A stretch of DNA of 64,000 nt. Source: Flavisolibacter longurius (GTDB lineage: Bacteria > Bacteroidota > Bacteroidia > Chitinophagales > Chitinophagaceae). The stretch covers positions 124,001 through 188,000 of the forward strand of contig JACJGO010000006.1 of the NCBI GenBank assembly GCA_014163555.1, read 5' to 3'. The notes beneath the pieces are model-generated. The model did not search any database. It was not told where the DNA came from and worked only from the letters and a program-made list of their open reading frames with translations. Position numbers and translations under genes: made by a program. Below, piece by piece: positions 34,771 through 42,876 of this stretch (positions are counted from its first letter, which is position 1; each line of letters starts with the position of its first letter).

Positions 34771-35631
34771 TCAGGCATCCTGTAAACCTTCCCTGTCGAT
34801 GCGGGAAGAGATGCTGTTATCGCCCCGGTGATGCTGCTTGTTGTCATCATGATCTGTATCCGTATACCGGTCGCGGTTAACACGATGGCTGCCCCTGCGC
34901 TCTTCATATACACGGCGACGGTTGCGTACCATCTCCATGCGGTGTTCATCGCTCATATCACGCTGCTGTTCGGCAGCACGGCTGTCACCAATAATACCAC
35001 CCTCGCTGCGGGCTTCCCAAAGGCGCAGTCCCCGTTCGTACTCTTGCCGGCTCTGTTGCTGTTCGCGGTTTTGTTGTTGTTCACGCCTGTTCTCGGCCAG
35101 TTGGGTTTCCCGCATGCGGTTGCGGTACAGGTTATCATCGTTAAACTGATCATGCCGGTAAAAATCATAATCTTCTTCTGCTGTTTGCATCGGCGCCGTG
35201 GACTGCTTGCCCTTTAATTGATCACTGTTCTGCGGGTAGTGGCGCATAGTATCCTGCTTGCGACCCAGAATGCTGCAAATGTTTCGTTCTGCTTCATCAT
35301 CCAGGTTATTCTCATCGTATTTGGGCAGGGCACGCAGTTGATCCGCTGTTACGCTACGCAGCATCACATCGTCATCTTCTTTGTCCAGTTCGGCAAGGCC
35401 AATTGGTATCAGTACCCTGCGGTCGTCCAGGTCCAGTTCATTGTCATCCATATCCACCACCATGTACCGCACTTTTTTCTTTTGTGCATCGAGGATGAGT
35501 TCCTCCACTTCACCGATCTTTTTACCGCTGCTGTTTTTTACATCCCAGCCACGGATATCGGGTTCACCTTCTACGATGGCAAAGTCTGAGCGGTCGAGTT
35601 CCTGCAACCGCCGGTGTTTCATATTATCCAT
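34771..35631 (-). CDS. PRC-barrel domain protein with charged disordered tail
   Basis: 286 residues. Residues ~15-100 form a PRC barrel (IRGWDVKNSSGKKIGEVEEL, KKVRYMVVDMDD, RRVLIPIGLAELD). The remaining ~180 residues are very polar, rich in Gln, Arg, Glu and Asp, with REQQQNREQQQSRQEYER in the middle. PRC barrels occur in RimM and photosynthetic reaction centre H subunits; stand-alone ones with such tails are common in Bacteroidota and often stress-associated. It is cytoplasmic, with 55 bases to the upstream one-helix protein gene on the same strand. Confidence 0.88.
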   Translation of the reverse strand: MDNMKHRRLQELDRSDFAIVEGEPDIRGWDVKNSSGKKIGEVEELILDAQKKKVRYMVVDMDDNELDLDDRRVLIPIGLAELDKEDDDVMLRSVTADQLRALPKYDENNLDDEAERNICSILGRKQDTMRHYPQNSDQLKGKQSTAPMQTAEEDYDFYRHDQFNDDNLYRNRMRETQLAENRREQQQNREQQQSRQEYERGLRLWEARSEGGIIGDSRAAEQQRDMSDEHRMEMVRNRRRVYEERRGSHRVNRDRYTDTDHDDNKQHHRGDNSISSRIDREGLQDA

Positions 35632-35686
35632 AATTCACTACATTTTTTTGAAAGCACTGCTTTCGGTTAAACAATCGTTTTCTTTG

Positions 35687-35896
35687 TTAACACAGGTGTA
35701 CGGTAGAAGCGGACACCACTTGCGGAAGGCTGATGGCCCCTGTTGTATTGGCGGGTACCGTTGCCGCATCCGCGTCGTTATTATTGCGGGCCACCAGGAA
35801 ATAGACAATGGCGGCGGCAATCAGCAACACCAGCACAATCCAGATCCACGAATTGTTGGAAGTATGTTTCTTGGGCTCTACATGAATTTCTGCCAT
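35687..35896 (-). CDS. Small single-pass membrane protein
   Basis: 69 residues. A short polar N-terminus (MAEIHVEPKKHTSNN) precedes one strong membrane helix (WIWIVLVLLIAAAIVYFLV) and an Asn/Asp/Ala-rich tail on the other side. It lies directly upstream of the PRC-barrel gene on the same strand and is likely in one transcript with it. Function unknown. Confidence 0.75.
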   Translation of the reverse strand: MAEIHVEPKKHTSNNSWIWIVLVLLIAAAIVYFLVARNNNDADAATVPANTTGAISLPQVVSASTVHLC

Positions 35897-36093
35897 AACA
35901 AAAATTTAGTTGTACAAAAAGGTTATCATACTTAGCGTAACAGAAATTGTGCCCGTGCAGAAATCACGCCTGGTACGTTACGGATCTGCTTGATAGCAGA
36001 ACAAAGGCGGCATTAAAATAGCAGGCATGGAAAGTGCACAGGATGATGTAGAGCTAACTGTCTGAGGCTGCTTGAAAGCAAAAACGTTTGTCA

Positions 36094-37722
36094 ATGGATG
36101 AAAGCATTAGTAAGCTGGAGGTGGAAAGTTTACAGGTAAGCGACTACCAGGAATTGGTTGCGGCCATGAAGGCTGCTTATCCCGATTGGCAGGGTGGCTT
36201 CTGGAGCCTGGCTGCCATTACCAGCCTCATAAATAAATTTCCGGAAGGACAGTTTGTGGTAAAGGCAAACGACAGGGTGGTAGGTTCGGCCTTGTCGATA
36301 ATTGTGGAATATGAAAATTTTGGTGACGATCATACCTATAAACACATAACGGGCAATTATACCTTCAATACCCACAACCCGGATGGGGATGTGTTGTATG
36401 GCATTGAAGTATTTATTCATCCCGATTACCAGGGGTTGCGATTAGGCCGCAGGCTGTACGATGCCCGCAAGGCCCTGTGCGAAAAACTGAACCTGAAAGC
36501 GATTGTTTTTGGGGGTCGGATTCCAAACTATCACCAGCACGCTGAAAGCATGAGTCCCAAGGAGTACATCGCAAGCGTAAAGCGCAAAGAGATCTATGAT
36601 CCGGTGCTCTCGTTTCAGCTTTCCAACGACTTTCATGTGAAAAAAGTGCTGACTGATTACATGCCGCATGATGTGGAAAGCAAGGAATTTGCGACGCTGC
36701 TTCAATGGGACAATATCTATTACACGGCCCCCTCGCGAAAAGCGTATGCCCCTTCCAGTTATGTAAGGCTGGGGCTGGTGCAGTGGCAGATGCGGTCGTA
36801 CAAAGACCTGGACGAGTTGTTTACGCAGGCCGAATATTTTGTGGATGCTGTTTCGAGTTACAAAAGCGATTTTGCCCTTTTCCCTGAATTTTTCAATGGT
36901 CCGCTGCTGGCCCAGTTCAACGATATGCGGGAGGCCGATGCCATGCGGGCCCTGGCGCAGTTTACCCCGGAGATCCGCGACCGGTTTCACAAAATGGCCA
37001 TTCGATATAATGTCAACATCATTACCGGCAGCCTGCCCAGTATTGAAAATGGCCGACTGCACAACATCGGGTATCTCTGTCACCGCAATGGAAAGCTGGA
37101 TAAGTATGAAAAAATTCATGTCACTCCCGATGAAGAAAGCTTCTGGGGACTGGAAGGTGGAAAGTCATTAAAAGTATTTGAAACCGACATCGGCAAAGTG
37201 GGCATTCTGATTTGTTATGATGTAGAGTTCCCCGAACTGTCGCGGCTCCTGGCCGACCAGGGCATGCAGATCCTTTTTGTGCCCTTTCTTACCGATACGC
37301 AAAATGCGTACATGCGTGTCCGTTGCACGGCACAGGCAAGGGCTATCGAAAACGAATGTTATGTGGCCATCTCAGGCAGTGTGGGCAACCTTCCCAAAGT
37401 TGAGAACATGGACATGCAGTATTCACAGGCGGCGGTATTTACACCCTGTGATTTTGCCTTTCCCTCCAATGGCATTAAAAGCGAAGCGACACCAAATACG
37501 GAGATGATCCTGGTGGCAGATGTGGATCTTTCGCTGCTGAATGAATTGCATTCCTTTGGTTCGGTGCGAAACCTGCGGGATCGCCGTACCGATGTGTACA
37601 AACTCACCCTGCTCACCAACGGCGAAGAAGCTAAAACCATCGAGCCCGAAGAAATGACTGAAATCGTATCCACAGCACCCGTTTCAAAACGCAAGGAAGG
37701 GCCGCAGCCGGCACATGGGTGA
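36094..37722 (+). CDS. GNAT acetyltransferase fused to nitrilase-family carbon-nitrogen hydrolase
   Basis: 542 residues from ATG 36094; a TTG two codons earlier is less likely. Residues ~8-200 are a GNAT domain with EVFIHPDYQGLRLGRRLYDARK as the acetyl-CoA-binding motif. Residues ~225-510 are a nitrilase domain with a complete triad: Glu265 (FPEFF), Lys340 (YEKIHVTP) and Cys374 (ICYDVEFPE). This two-domain architecture is known in many bacteria; its reaction is not settled, but amide hydrolysis coupled to acyl transfer is likely. Cytoplasmic. It is 147 bases ahead of the ABC exporter gene. Confidence 0.92.
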   Translation: MDESISKLEVESLQVSDYQELVAAMKAAYPDWQGGFWSLAAITSLINKFPEGQFVVKANDRVVGSALSIIVEYENFGDDHTYKHITGNYTFNTHNPDGDVLYGIEVFIHPDYQGLRLGRRLYDARKALCEKLNLKAIVFGGRIPNYHQHAESMSPKEYIASVKRKEIYDPVLSFQLSNDFHVKKVLTDYMPHDVESKEFATLLQWDNIYYTAPSRKAYAPSSYVRLGLVQWQMRSYKDLDELFTQAEYFVDAVSSYKSDFALFPEFFNGPLLAQFNDMREADAMRALAQFTPEIRDRFHKMAIRYNVNIITGSLPSIENGRLHNIGYLCHRNGKLDKYEKIHVTPDEESFWGLEGGKSLKVFETDIGKVGILICYDVEFPELSRLLADQGMQILFVPFLTDTQNAYMRVRCTAQARAIENECYVAISGSVGNLPKVENMDMQYSQAAVFTPCDFAFPSNGIKSEATPNTEMILVADVDLSLLNELHSFGSVRNLRDRRTDVYKLTLLTNGEEAKTIEPEEMTEIVSTAPVSKRKEGPQPAHG

Positions 37723-37728
37723 GGGGTT

Positions 37729-37763
37729 CAATTTGCAATAGACAATGGGCAAACGGCAAGGAG
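37729..37763. repeat. Heptanucleotide-periodic tract, family CAATNNN
   Basis: Five heptads in register: CAATTTG CAATAGA (first 14), then CAATGGG, CAAACGG, CAAGGAG. It starts seven bases after the stop of the nitrilase fusion gene. Related tracts occur at 37806, 39711 and 41669. Confidence 0.8.
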
Positions 37764-37805
37764 TCCTTGATCGTTGATTTGTCCTCTTCCGCCTCTTATC
37801 TGTTT

Positions 37806-37833
37806 CCAATTGCTTATTGCCAATTGCTCAGTG
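37806..37833. repeat. Heptanucleotide-periodic tract, CAATNNN family in inverted orientation
   Basis: Four heptads CCAATTG, CTTATTG, CCAATTG, CTCAGTG; on the other strand they read CANTNNG, the same family as the tract 43 bases to the left. The two tracts face each other upstream of the ABC exporter gene and could pair. Confidence 0.75.
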
Positions 37834-37869
37834 CTTCCCGCACAGGTCTGTTTTTTGTTATATTCAGGC

Positions 37870-39708
37870 ATGCAGATTTTGTGGCGATACCTGAGACCGC
37901 AACGGGCCCTTATTCTTTTTTCGCTGCTGCTGGCCGGTGTTGCACAGTTACTGAGCCTTGTCGATCCCCTCATTTTCGGAAAGATCATTGACGAATATGC
38001 CATGGCGCCGGGCAACCGTTCGCAGGACGAGTTGGTACGAGGCGTGTTGTATTGGCTGGGAATTGCCCTGGCCATTGCCTTGCTGGCGCGTATTGCCAAG
38101 GCGTTCCAGGAATACACTACACGGTTGGCTGTAGCCCGTTTTGGCATGCAGATCTTCAACGACGGACTGCGCCAAACGCTCCGCCTCTCCTTCCAGGAGT
38201 TTGAAGAAAGCCGCAGCGGCGAAACTCTCTCGGTGCTCCAAAAAGTAAAGACGGACACCGAGCGGTTTGTGAATTCTTTTATCAACGTTTTGTTTTCTTC
38301 CGTTGTAGGCATTGGCTTTCTTATCTGGTACAGCATTACCAAAAACTGGATGCTCATTCCGGTGTTTATCATTGGTATCCTGGTGTTGGGATCTCTCACG
38401 GGATTGTTGTCGAAGCGCATTAAAACCGTGCAGCGCAGCATCAACCGCGAAACCAACAAAATGAGCGGCGTGATCACCGAAAGCCTGCGCAACATTGAGC
38501 TGGTGAAAAGCCTCGGTCTCACTTTTCCGGAAATCAGGCGGCTGCGGGAGCAAACAAAAAAAATCTTCGATCTGGAAATGATAAAGGTGCGCAAGGTGCG
38601 AACGCTTTCGTTTCTACAGGGCACCACACTCAACTTTCTGCGCCAGTCCATCCTGTTTATCCTGCTTTGGCTCATCTTCCGCAATGTGCTCACCACCGGT
38701 GAGCTCATCACCATGCAGTTTATTTCCACTTCCATTTTTGGACCCTTGCAGGACCTGGGCAACATTATCCTGCAATACCGCGAAGTGGACGCCTCCATCA
38801 ACAATTTTGACACGCTGATGCACAAGCCGGTAGAGGAGCGGCCGGAACATCCTGTAGAAATTGGTGACCTGCGGGAACTGCGTTTTGAAAATGTGGTCTT
38901 TCACCATAAAACGGCCAACTACAATGCCATCGACGGCATTTCCTTTTCGGTAAAAACCGGCGATACCATTGCTTTTGTGGGGCCGTCCGGTTCGGGTAAA
39001 TCAACGCTGGTAAAGCTGCTTGTTGGTCTTTATCAACCGGTGAGCGGTGCGATCTATTTCAACAACGAACCAAGTACGGATATCCGTTATAACCAGTTGC
39101 GCCGGCAGATTGGCTTTGTAACACAGGATACCCAACTGTTTGCTGGAACCATCCGCGACAACCTTGCCTTTGTAAAGCCCGAAGCCACCGATGAAGAAAT
39201 TACCGAAGCCCTTCACAAAGCTTCGGCAACCGGGCTGCTGGCCCGGTCTTCACACGGTATTCATACCATCCTGGGCGAAAGCGGGATGAAGCTTTCCGGG
39301 GGAGAGAAACAACGCATCTCCATTGCCCGTGCCCTGCTGCGCAACCCACGGCTTCTTATTTTCGATGAGGCCACCTCCGCCCTGGATTCGCTGACCGAGC
39401 AGGAGATCACCAATACCATTCGGGAGATCTCGGCCAACCGGGAGCAGATTGTCATCTCCATTGCCCACCGCCTGAGTACCATCATGCACGCCGATACCAT
39501 TTTTGTACTGGAAAAAGGCCACATTGCGGAGATGGGCACCCACCAAAGCCTGCTGCAGCAAAAAGGCTTGTATTATGCCATGTGGCGCCAGCAGGTAGGC
39601 GAACGCCGGGAAGTAGTAACGCCGGAGGTGCGGAAAGCGGTAACATCGGCTTCGTCTCTGGATGAGCCGGTGCCTGAAAACCGGCTGGGTGGTGAAGCGG
39701 AGGTATAG
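37870..39708 (+). CDS. ABC exporter, fused membrane and ATPase domains
   Basis: 612 residues from ATG 37870 (MQILWRYLRPQRALILF). A longer TTG-started frame to 37774 is rejected because it reads through the heptad tract. Six membrane helices lie in residues ~15-310. The ATPase half has Walker A GPSGSGKST, the Q loop FVTQDTQLF, the signature LSGGEKQRIS, Walker B LLIFDEATSALD and the switch IAHRLST. This is the MsbA/LmrA-like half-transporter form that works as a homodimer in the inner membrane. The substrate may be a lipid, drug or peptide. It has heptad tracts on both sides. Confidence 0.93.
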   Translation: MQILWRYLRPQRALILFSLLLAGVAQLLSLVDPLIFGKIIDEYAMAPGNRSQDELVRGVLYWLGIALAIALLARIAKAFQEYTTRLAVARFGMQIFNDGLRQTLRLSFQEFEESRSGETLSVLQKVKTDTERFVNSFINVLFSSVVGIGFLIWYSITKNWMLIPVFIIGILVLGSLTGLLSKRIKTVQRSINRETNKMSGVITESLRNIELVKSLGLTFPEIRRLREQTKKIFDLEMIKVRKVRTLSFLQGTTLNFLRQSILFILLWLIFRNVLTTGELITMQFISTSIFGPLQDLGNIILQYREVDASINNFDTLMHKPVEERPEHPVEIGDLRELRFENVVFHHKTANYNAIDGISFSVKTGDTIAFVGPSGSGKSTLVKLLVGLYQPVSGAIYFNNEPSTDIRYNQLRRQIGFVTQDTQLFAGTIRDNLAFVKPEATDEEITEALHKASATGLLARSSHGIHTILGESGMKLSGGEKQRISIARALLRNPRLLIFDEATSALDSLTEQEITNTIREISANREQIVISIAHRLSTIMHADTIFVLEKGHIAEMGTHQSLLQQKGLYYAMWRQQVGERREVVTPEVRKAVTSASSLDEPVPENRLGGEAEV

Positions 39709-39710
39709 AC

Positions 39711-39737
39711 GATTTGCAATAGGCAATAGACAAGGTT
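39711..39737. repeat. Heptanucleotide-periodic tract, family CAATNNN
   Basis: GATTTG then CAATAGG, CAATAGA, CAAGGTT. It starts two bases after the stop of the ABC exporter gene and has the same phase and orientation as the tract at 37729. Confidence 0.7.
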
Positions 39738-39834
39738 TTGTTTATGAAGTCAGTTAGGCTTTTGGAATCGGGAAATAAAAGGCGGAAAATTATATTTTGC
39801 TTTTCTTTCTAACGGAAGAAATTATTTTTACCGC

Positions 39835-40308
39835 ATGAAAAAACTTCTTTTTACCGCAGTGGCTGCATTGAGCATGGGTGTTGTAATGGCGCAACCGCCT
39901 GCCGGCGAAGCCAAACCGGGCGACTGGTACGGGGCCAAAGTGCAAACCGCCAACGCCATTGATATTGCCCAAATCCCGGCGCAACTGGAAGCCAAAGAAT
40001 CGTTCAAAACCACGGTAAAAGCAAAGGTGCTGGACGTATGCCCTAAAAAAGGCTGCTGGCTGAAACTGGCCGTAAACGATAGCACTACTGCGTTTGTAAA
40101 GATGAAGGATTACGGGTTTTTCCTGCCCACCGCTGCCAAAGGAAAAACGATTGTACTTGACGGTGAGGTAAGCATGATCACGACACCGGTAGAAGAACTC
40201 CAGCACTATGCCAAGGATGCCAAAAAGCCGCAGGCAGAAATTGATGCCATTACCCAACCCAAAAAAGAGATCCGGTTTACCGCCAGCGGCATCACCGTTG
40301 TTGAATAG
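39835..40308 (+). CDS. DUF4920 secreted protein
   Basis: 157 residues with signal peptide MKKLLFTAVAALSMGVVMA. The mature protein is a small OB-like barrel with the VLDVCPKKGCWLKL motif (two Cys), MKDYGFFLPTAAKGK and a C-terminal KKEIRFTASGITVVE. This is the DUF4920 family. The CPKKGCW pair looks able to bind metal or form a disulphide. Periplasmic; function unknown. It lies upstream of the di-haem peroxidase gene on the same strand, but a terminator-like hairpin stands between them. Confidence 0.88.
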   Translation: MKKLLFTAVAALSMGVVMAQPPAGEAKPGDWYGAKVQTANAIDIAQIPAQLEAKESFKTTVKAKVLDVCPKKGCWLKLAVNDSTTAFVKMKDYGFFLPTAAKGKTIVLDGEVSMITTPVEELQHYAKDAKKPQAEIDAITQPKKEIRFTASGITVVE

Positions 40309-40366
40309 ACGTTTTTTCTTAAAATACTTTTTGGACGTTTACGGTTTGTAAACATTCCTCTGATTG

Positions 40367-40391
40367 CAAAACTGGCCACGAGCCAGTTTTG
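40367..40391 (+). terminator. Hairpin, probable terminator after the DUF4920 gene
   Basis: CAAAACTGGC, loop CACGA, GCCAGTTTTG: ten base pairs. The T-run lies within the stem's 3' arm (GTTTTGT), so termination may be modest. 59 bases after the stop. Confidence 0.6.
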
Positions 40392-40509
40392 TAGTTCTAT
40401 ACCTCCTGCTAAATGCATTACAGCCGGTAACTACCAGCCATGACTTTTGCCTTTCCCCCGGCAAGTGTATTTTGTGGCATCAACTGCACAGCTGTGCGTT
40501 TGACTTTTT

Positions 40510-41703
40510 ATGAAGAAATGGTTTGTCATAATCTTCCTCTGTGTGATAACGGTTTGTTGCGTTTCGCTGACGCAGCAAAAAGCTTCCGTTCTGTATCCGT
40601 CCTGGTTGCAAAGCTACGAGGACAGTCTTCGCTTTTTGTACGCCGGGCCCAAATCGCAATGGCCGGCGCCAGTTATTGATAGTGGCGTTGTATGGACGGA
40701 ATTGGACTTCCTGCCTGATAGCCCTTTGCAAGATCAGTTGGACAGTTTGATGGACAGGATCGAACTGGGCAAGGCCCTGTTTTTTGATCCAAGGCTGAGC
40801 GGCAGTAAACAAATCTCCTGCGCCAGTTGCCATAGTCCCGAACTTTCCTGGACAGATGGCCGTGCAAAATCCATCGGGCATGATCAGCAGGTCAACCGGC
40901 GGAATTCGCCCACCCTGCTCAACGTATGGTTTTACAAGCACCTGTTTTGGGATGGGCGCAGCCACAGCTTGGAAGACCAGGCCTTTAGTCCTATCAACAG
41001 CGAAATTGAAATGCACAGCAGTATGCCTGATGCCTTGCGTACGCTTCGACGGATAGAAGGCTACCCTGGGCTGTTTCAAAAAGCGTTTGGCTCACCGGAG
41101 ATATCTCCCGAAACCTTAACGGAGGCACTGGCTGCTTTCCAGCGGACCCTTGTCAGCCGCAAGGCCGATTTTGACCGTTTTTTAGAAGGGGATACCGCTG
41201 CCATGACTGCACCGGCCCTGCGGGGACTACACCTGTTTCGAACAAAAGCTCGTTGTATGAACTGTCACCACGGGGCTTTGTTTACGGATAACTCATTTCA
41301 TAATCTGGGTCTTTCCGGTTTTGGCAGTGCACAAGAGGACCTGGGCCGCTACAACGTCACGCACAAAGAAGAAGATGTGGGCAAATTCAAAACGCCCTCG
41401 CTTCGGGATGTGATGCGTACACGTCCCTGGATGCACAATGGTTCCTTCAATGATATGGAGGAGATTATCCTTTTGTACAACGCCGGCATGCCGCAGTCAA
41501 AAACACTTCCGGCGCAGTCAAAAGATTCATTGTTGCCGCAACCCGATCCGCTGATCAAAACGCTTTCGCGAACCAAACAGGAGCAGGCTGATGTCCTTGC
41601 TTTTTTAGAATCGATCAGCGCTCCGCCTTTGGATATAAGGCTGCCGGTACTGCCGGGAAGGGAAAGGTCAATGGGCAATAAACAAAGGACAATGGACAAA
41701 TAA
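40510..41703 (+). CDS. Di-haem cytochrome c peroxidase (MauG/CcpA family)
   Basis: 397 residues with an N-terminal export signal (~1-22). Two haem c sites: Cys104-Ala-Ser-Cys107-His108 and Cys249-Met-Asn-Cys252-His253. Family marks are GKALFFDPRLSGS, CHSPELSWTDGR, NSPTLLNVWF, FWDGRSHSLEDQA, KFKTPSLRDVMRTRPWMHNGSF and LYNAGMP. It is a periplasmic enzyme that reduces H2O2 or oxidises a partner. The last 11 residues (SMGNKQRTMDK) and the stop codon are encoded by a heptad tract, so this tail is probably not native. Confidence 0.92.
   Translation: MKKWFVIIFLCVITVCCVSLTQQKASVLYPSWLQSYEDSLRFLYAGPKSQWPAPVIDSGVVWTELDFLPDSPLQDQLDSLMDRIELGKALFFDPRLSGSKQISCASCHSPELSWTDGRAKSIGHDQQVNRRNSPTLLNVWFYKHLFWDGRSHSLEDQAFSPINSEIEMHSSMPDALRTLRRIEGYPGLFQKAFGSPEISPETLTEALAAFQRTLVSRKADFDRFLEGDTAAMTAPALRGLHLFRTKARCMNCHHGALFTDNSFHNLGLSGFGSAQEDLGRYNVTHKEEDVGKFKTPSLRDVMRTRPWMHNGSFNDMEEIILLYNAGMPQSKTLPAQSKDSLLPQPDPLIKTLSRTKQEQADVLAFLESISAPPLDIRLPVLPGRERSMGNKQRTMDK
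41669..41703. repeat. Heptanucleotide-periodic tract CAATNNN forming the 3' end of a gene
   Basis: Five heptads in register: CAATGGG, CAATAAA, CAAAGGA, CAATGGA, CAAATAA. The last three bases are the TAA stop of the peroxidase gene. Same family and orientation as the tracts at 37729 and 39711. Confidence 0.8.
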
Positions 41704-41927
41704 AACCTGTCAAAACTGGATATAAAAATGTAAACAGAACTTCTATAATGCTATGAAAAAATATACAAGCGTCTCATTGTTGTCCCTACATGTATAAAAC
41801 AGGTAACAAGTGTAAAAGTTGATATGAAGATCGCAAAGCGAAAGAAAACGAAACCCCACTCAAAATGAATAGAAGTGAGTGTGTAAAATGTTCTAATATC
41901 TAAATATCCCGATACCAAACTCTCCCT

Positions 41928-42689
41928 TCATACAATCGTCACTTCTATCCCCATTCCCTGCAGCGTTTCCACCATATGCTCGGAGATGTTGCTGTCGGTG
42001 ATTACCTGCTCAATGTCTTCCAGTCCGCAGATACGGCCAAAACCCCGCTTGCCAAATTTGCTCGAGTCGGCCAGTACCACCGTCTTTTGTGCCGCCCTGA
42101 TCATGGCTTTGTTCAACTGTGCTTCCATCATATTGGTGGTGGTCAGGCCAAATTCGGCGTCTATGCCATCCACGCCTAAAAACAATTTGCTGCAGGAAAA
42201 ATCATCCAGCATTTTTTCGGCATAAAGGCCTGTTACCGAAGAAGAGCTTTTGCGGATCGGCCCCGCCAGCTGAATCACCTCGATCTGTGGGTGCTGAACC
42301 AGCTCCAGTGCCACATTCAGGGCTGCGGTGATTACTGTTAAATTGCCCTTGGGCTGAATGGTTTTGGCCAGCGAAAGCACTGTGGTACCGGAAGCAATCA
42401 GGATGCAGTCATTCGGTTCGATCAGCTTTGCTGCCGCTTCGCCAATGCCGGATTTTTCCCGGGACTGTATCATCACCTTTTCATTCACGTGACGGTCCAC
42501 CGTATAAGGATTGTTCAGCGTGCCTCCGCCGTGGGTGCGATAGAGGAGCGAACGGTCTTCGAGCATTTTCAGGTCCTTGCGGATGGTTACAGATGAAACA
42601 TCCAGTTCCTTACAAAGGTCCACTACGTTTACACTGCCTTCTTTTTTCAGCCGGGCCAGAATATGCTGATGGCGTTGGGTTTGATTCAT
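41928..42689 (-). CDS. glpR: DeoR/GlpR-family transcriptional regulator
   Basis: 253 residues. N-terminal winged helix (residues 5-58: RHQHILARLKKEGSVNVVDL, SSVTIRKDLKMLEDRSLLYRTHGG), then a DeoR C-terminal sugar-phosphate-sensing domain (ILIASGTTVLSLAKTI, LAGPIRKSSSSVTG, FLGVDGIDAEFGLTTTNMMEA, ADSSKFGKRGF). It lies divergent to glpD, and glpK and glpF follow in the same region, so glycerol-3-phosphate is the likely inducer and it is likely a repressor. The symbol rests on context. Confidence 0.85.
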   Translation of the reverse strand: MNQTQRHQHILARLKKEGSVNVVDLCKELDVSSVTIRKDLKMLEDRSLLYRTHGGGTLNNPYTVDRHVNEKVMIQSREKSGIGEAAAKLIEPNDCILIASGTTVLSLAKTIQPKGNLTVITAALNVALELVQHPQIEVIQLAGPIRKSSSSVTGLYAEKMLDDFSCSKLFLGVDGIDAEFGLTTTNMMEAQLNKAMIRAAQKTVVLADSSKFGKRGFGRICGLEDIEQVITDSNISEHMVETLQGMGIEVTIV

Positions 42690-42756
42690 TCAAGCGCCAA
42701 ATTAACCCCTTGCCGTGCAGAAACCAAACTTTTACATTGAGGCCGTGTTTTTCGGT

Positions 42757-42868
42757 CGGTTTCTTTTTGTTGAAAAAAATGCTGTTTCGGTTTCGAATAT
42801 TGGAAAATAGTTTTATTATTGCTTTCGATTTATTCCTTTTCCATTTAAAAAGAAACAAAAAGAAACCG
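42757..42868. promoter_or_regulatory. Candidate GlpR operator/promoter region between glpR and glpD
   Basis: A perfect 15-base inverted repeat: CGGTTTCTTTTTGTT (42757-42771) and AACAAAAAGAAACCG (42854-42868). Between them lies GTTTCGGTTTCGAA (42784-42797) and CTTTCGATTT, further TTTCG-type direct repeats. DeoR-family operators are often spaced repeats of this sort. The reverse strand just upstream of glpK (54733-54752) carries a similar TTCGGCTTTTCGAA. The assignment is inference. Confidence 0.5.
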
Positions 42869-42876
42869 TTTGCCGC

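Noticed and set aside
37774-37869. 32-residue N-terminal extension of the ABC exporter from a TTG codon
   Set aside because: It translates the inverted heptad tract into a Cys/Leu/Pro-rich peptide; the ATG at 37870 gives a normal exporter N-terminus.
37728-38825. 365-codon minus-strand frame opposite the ABC exporter
   Set aside because: Ser/Arg/Met-rich shadow without motifs; the exporter on the other strand is certain.
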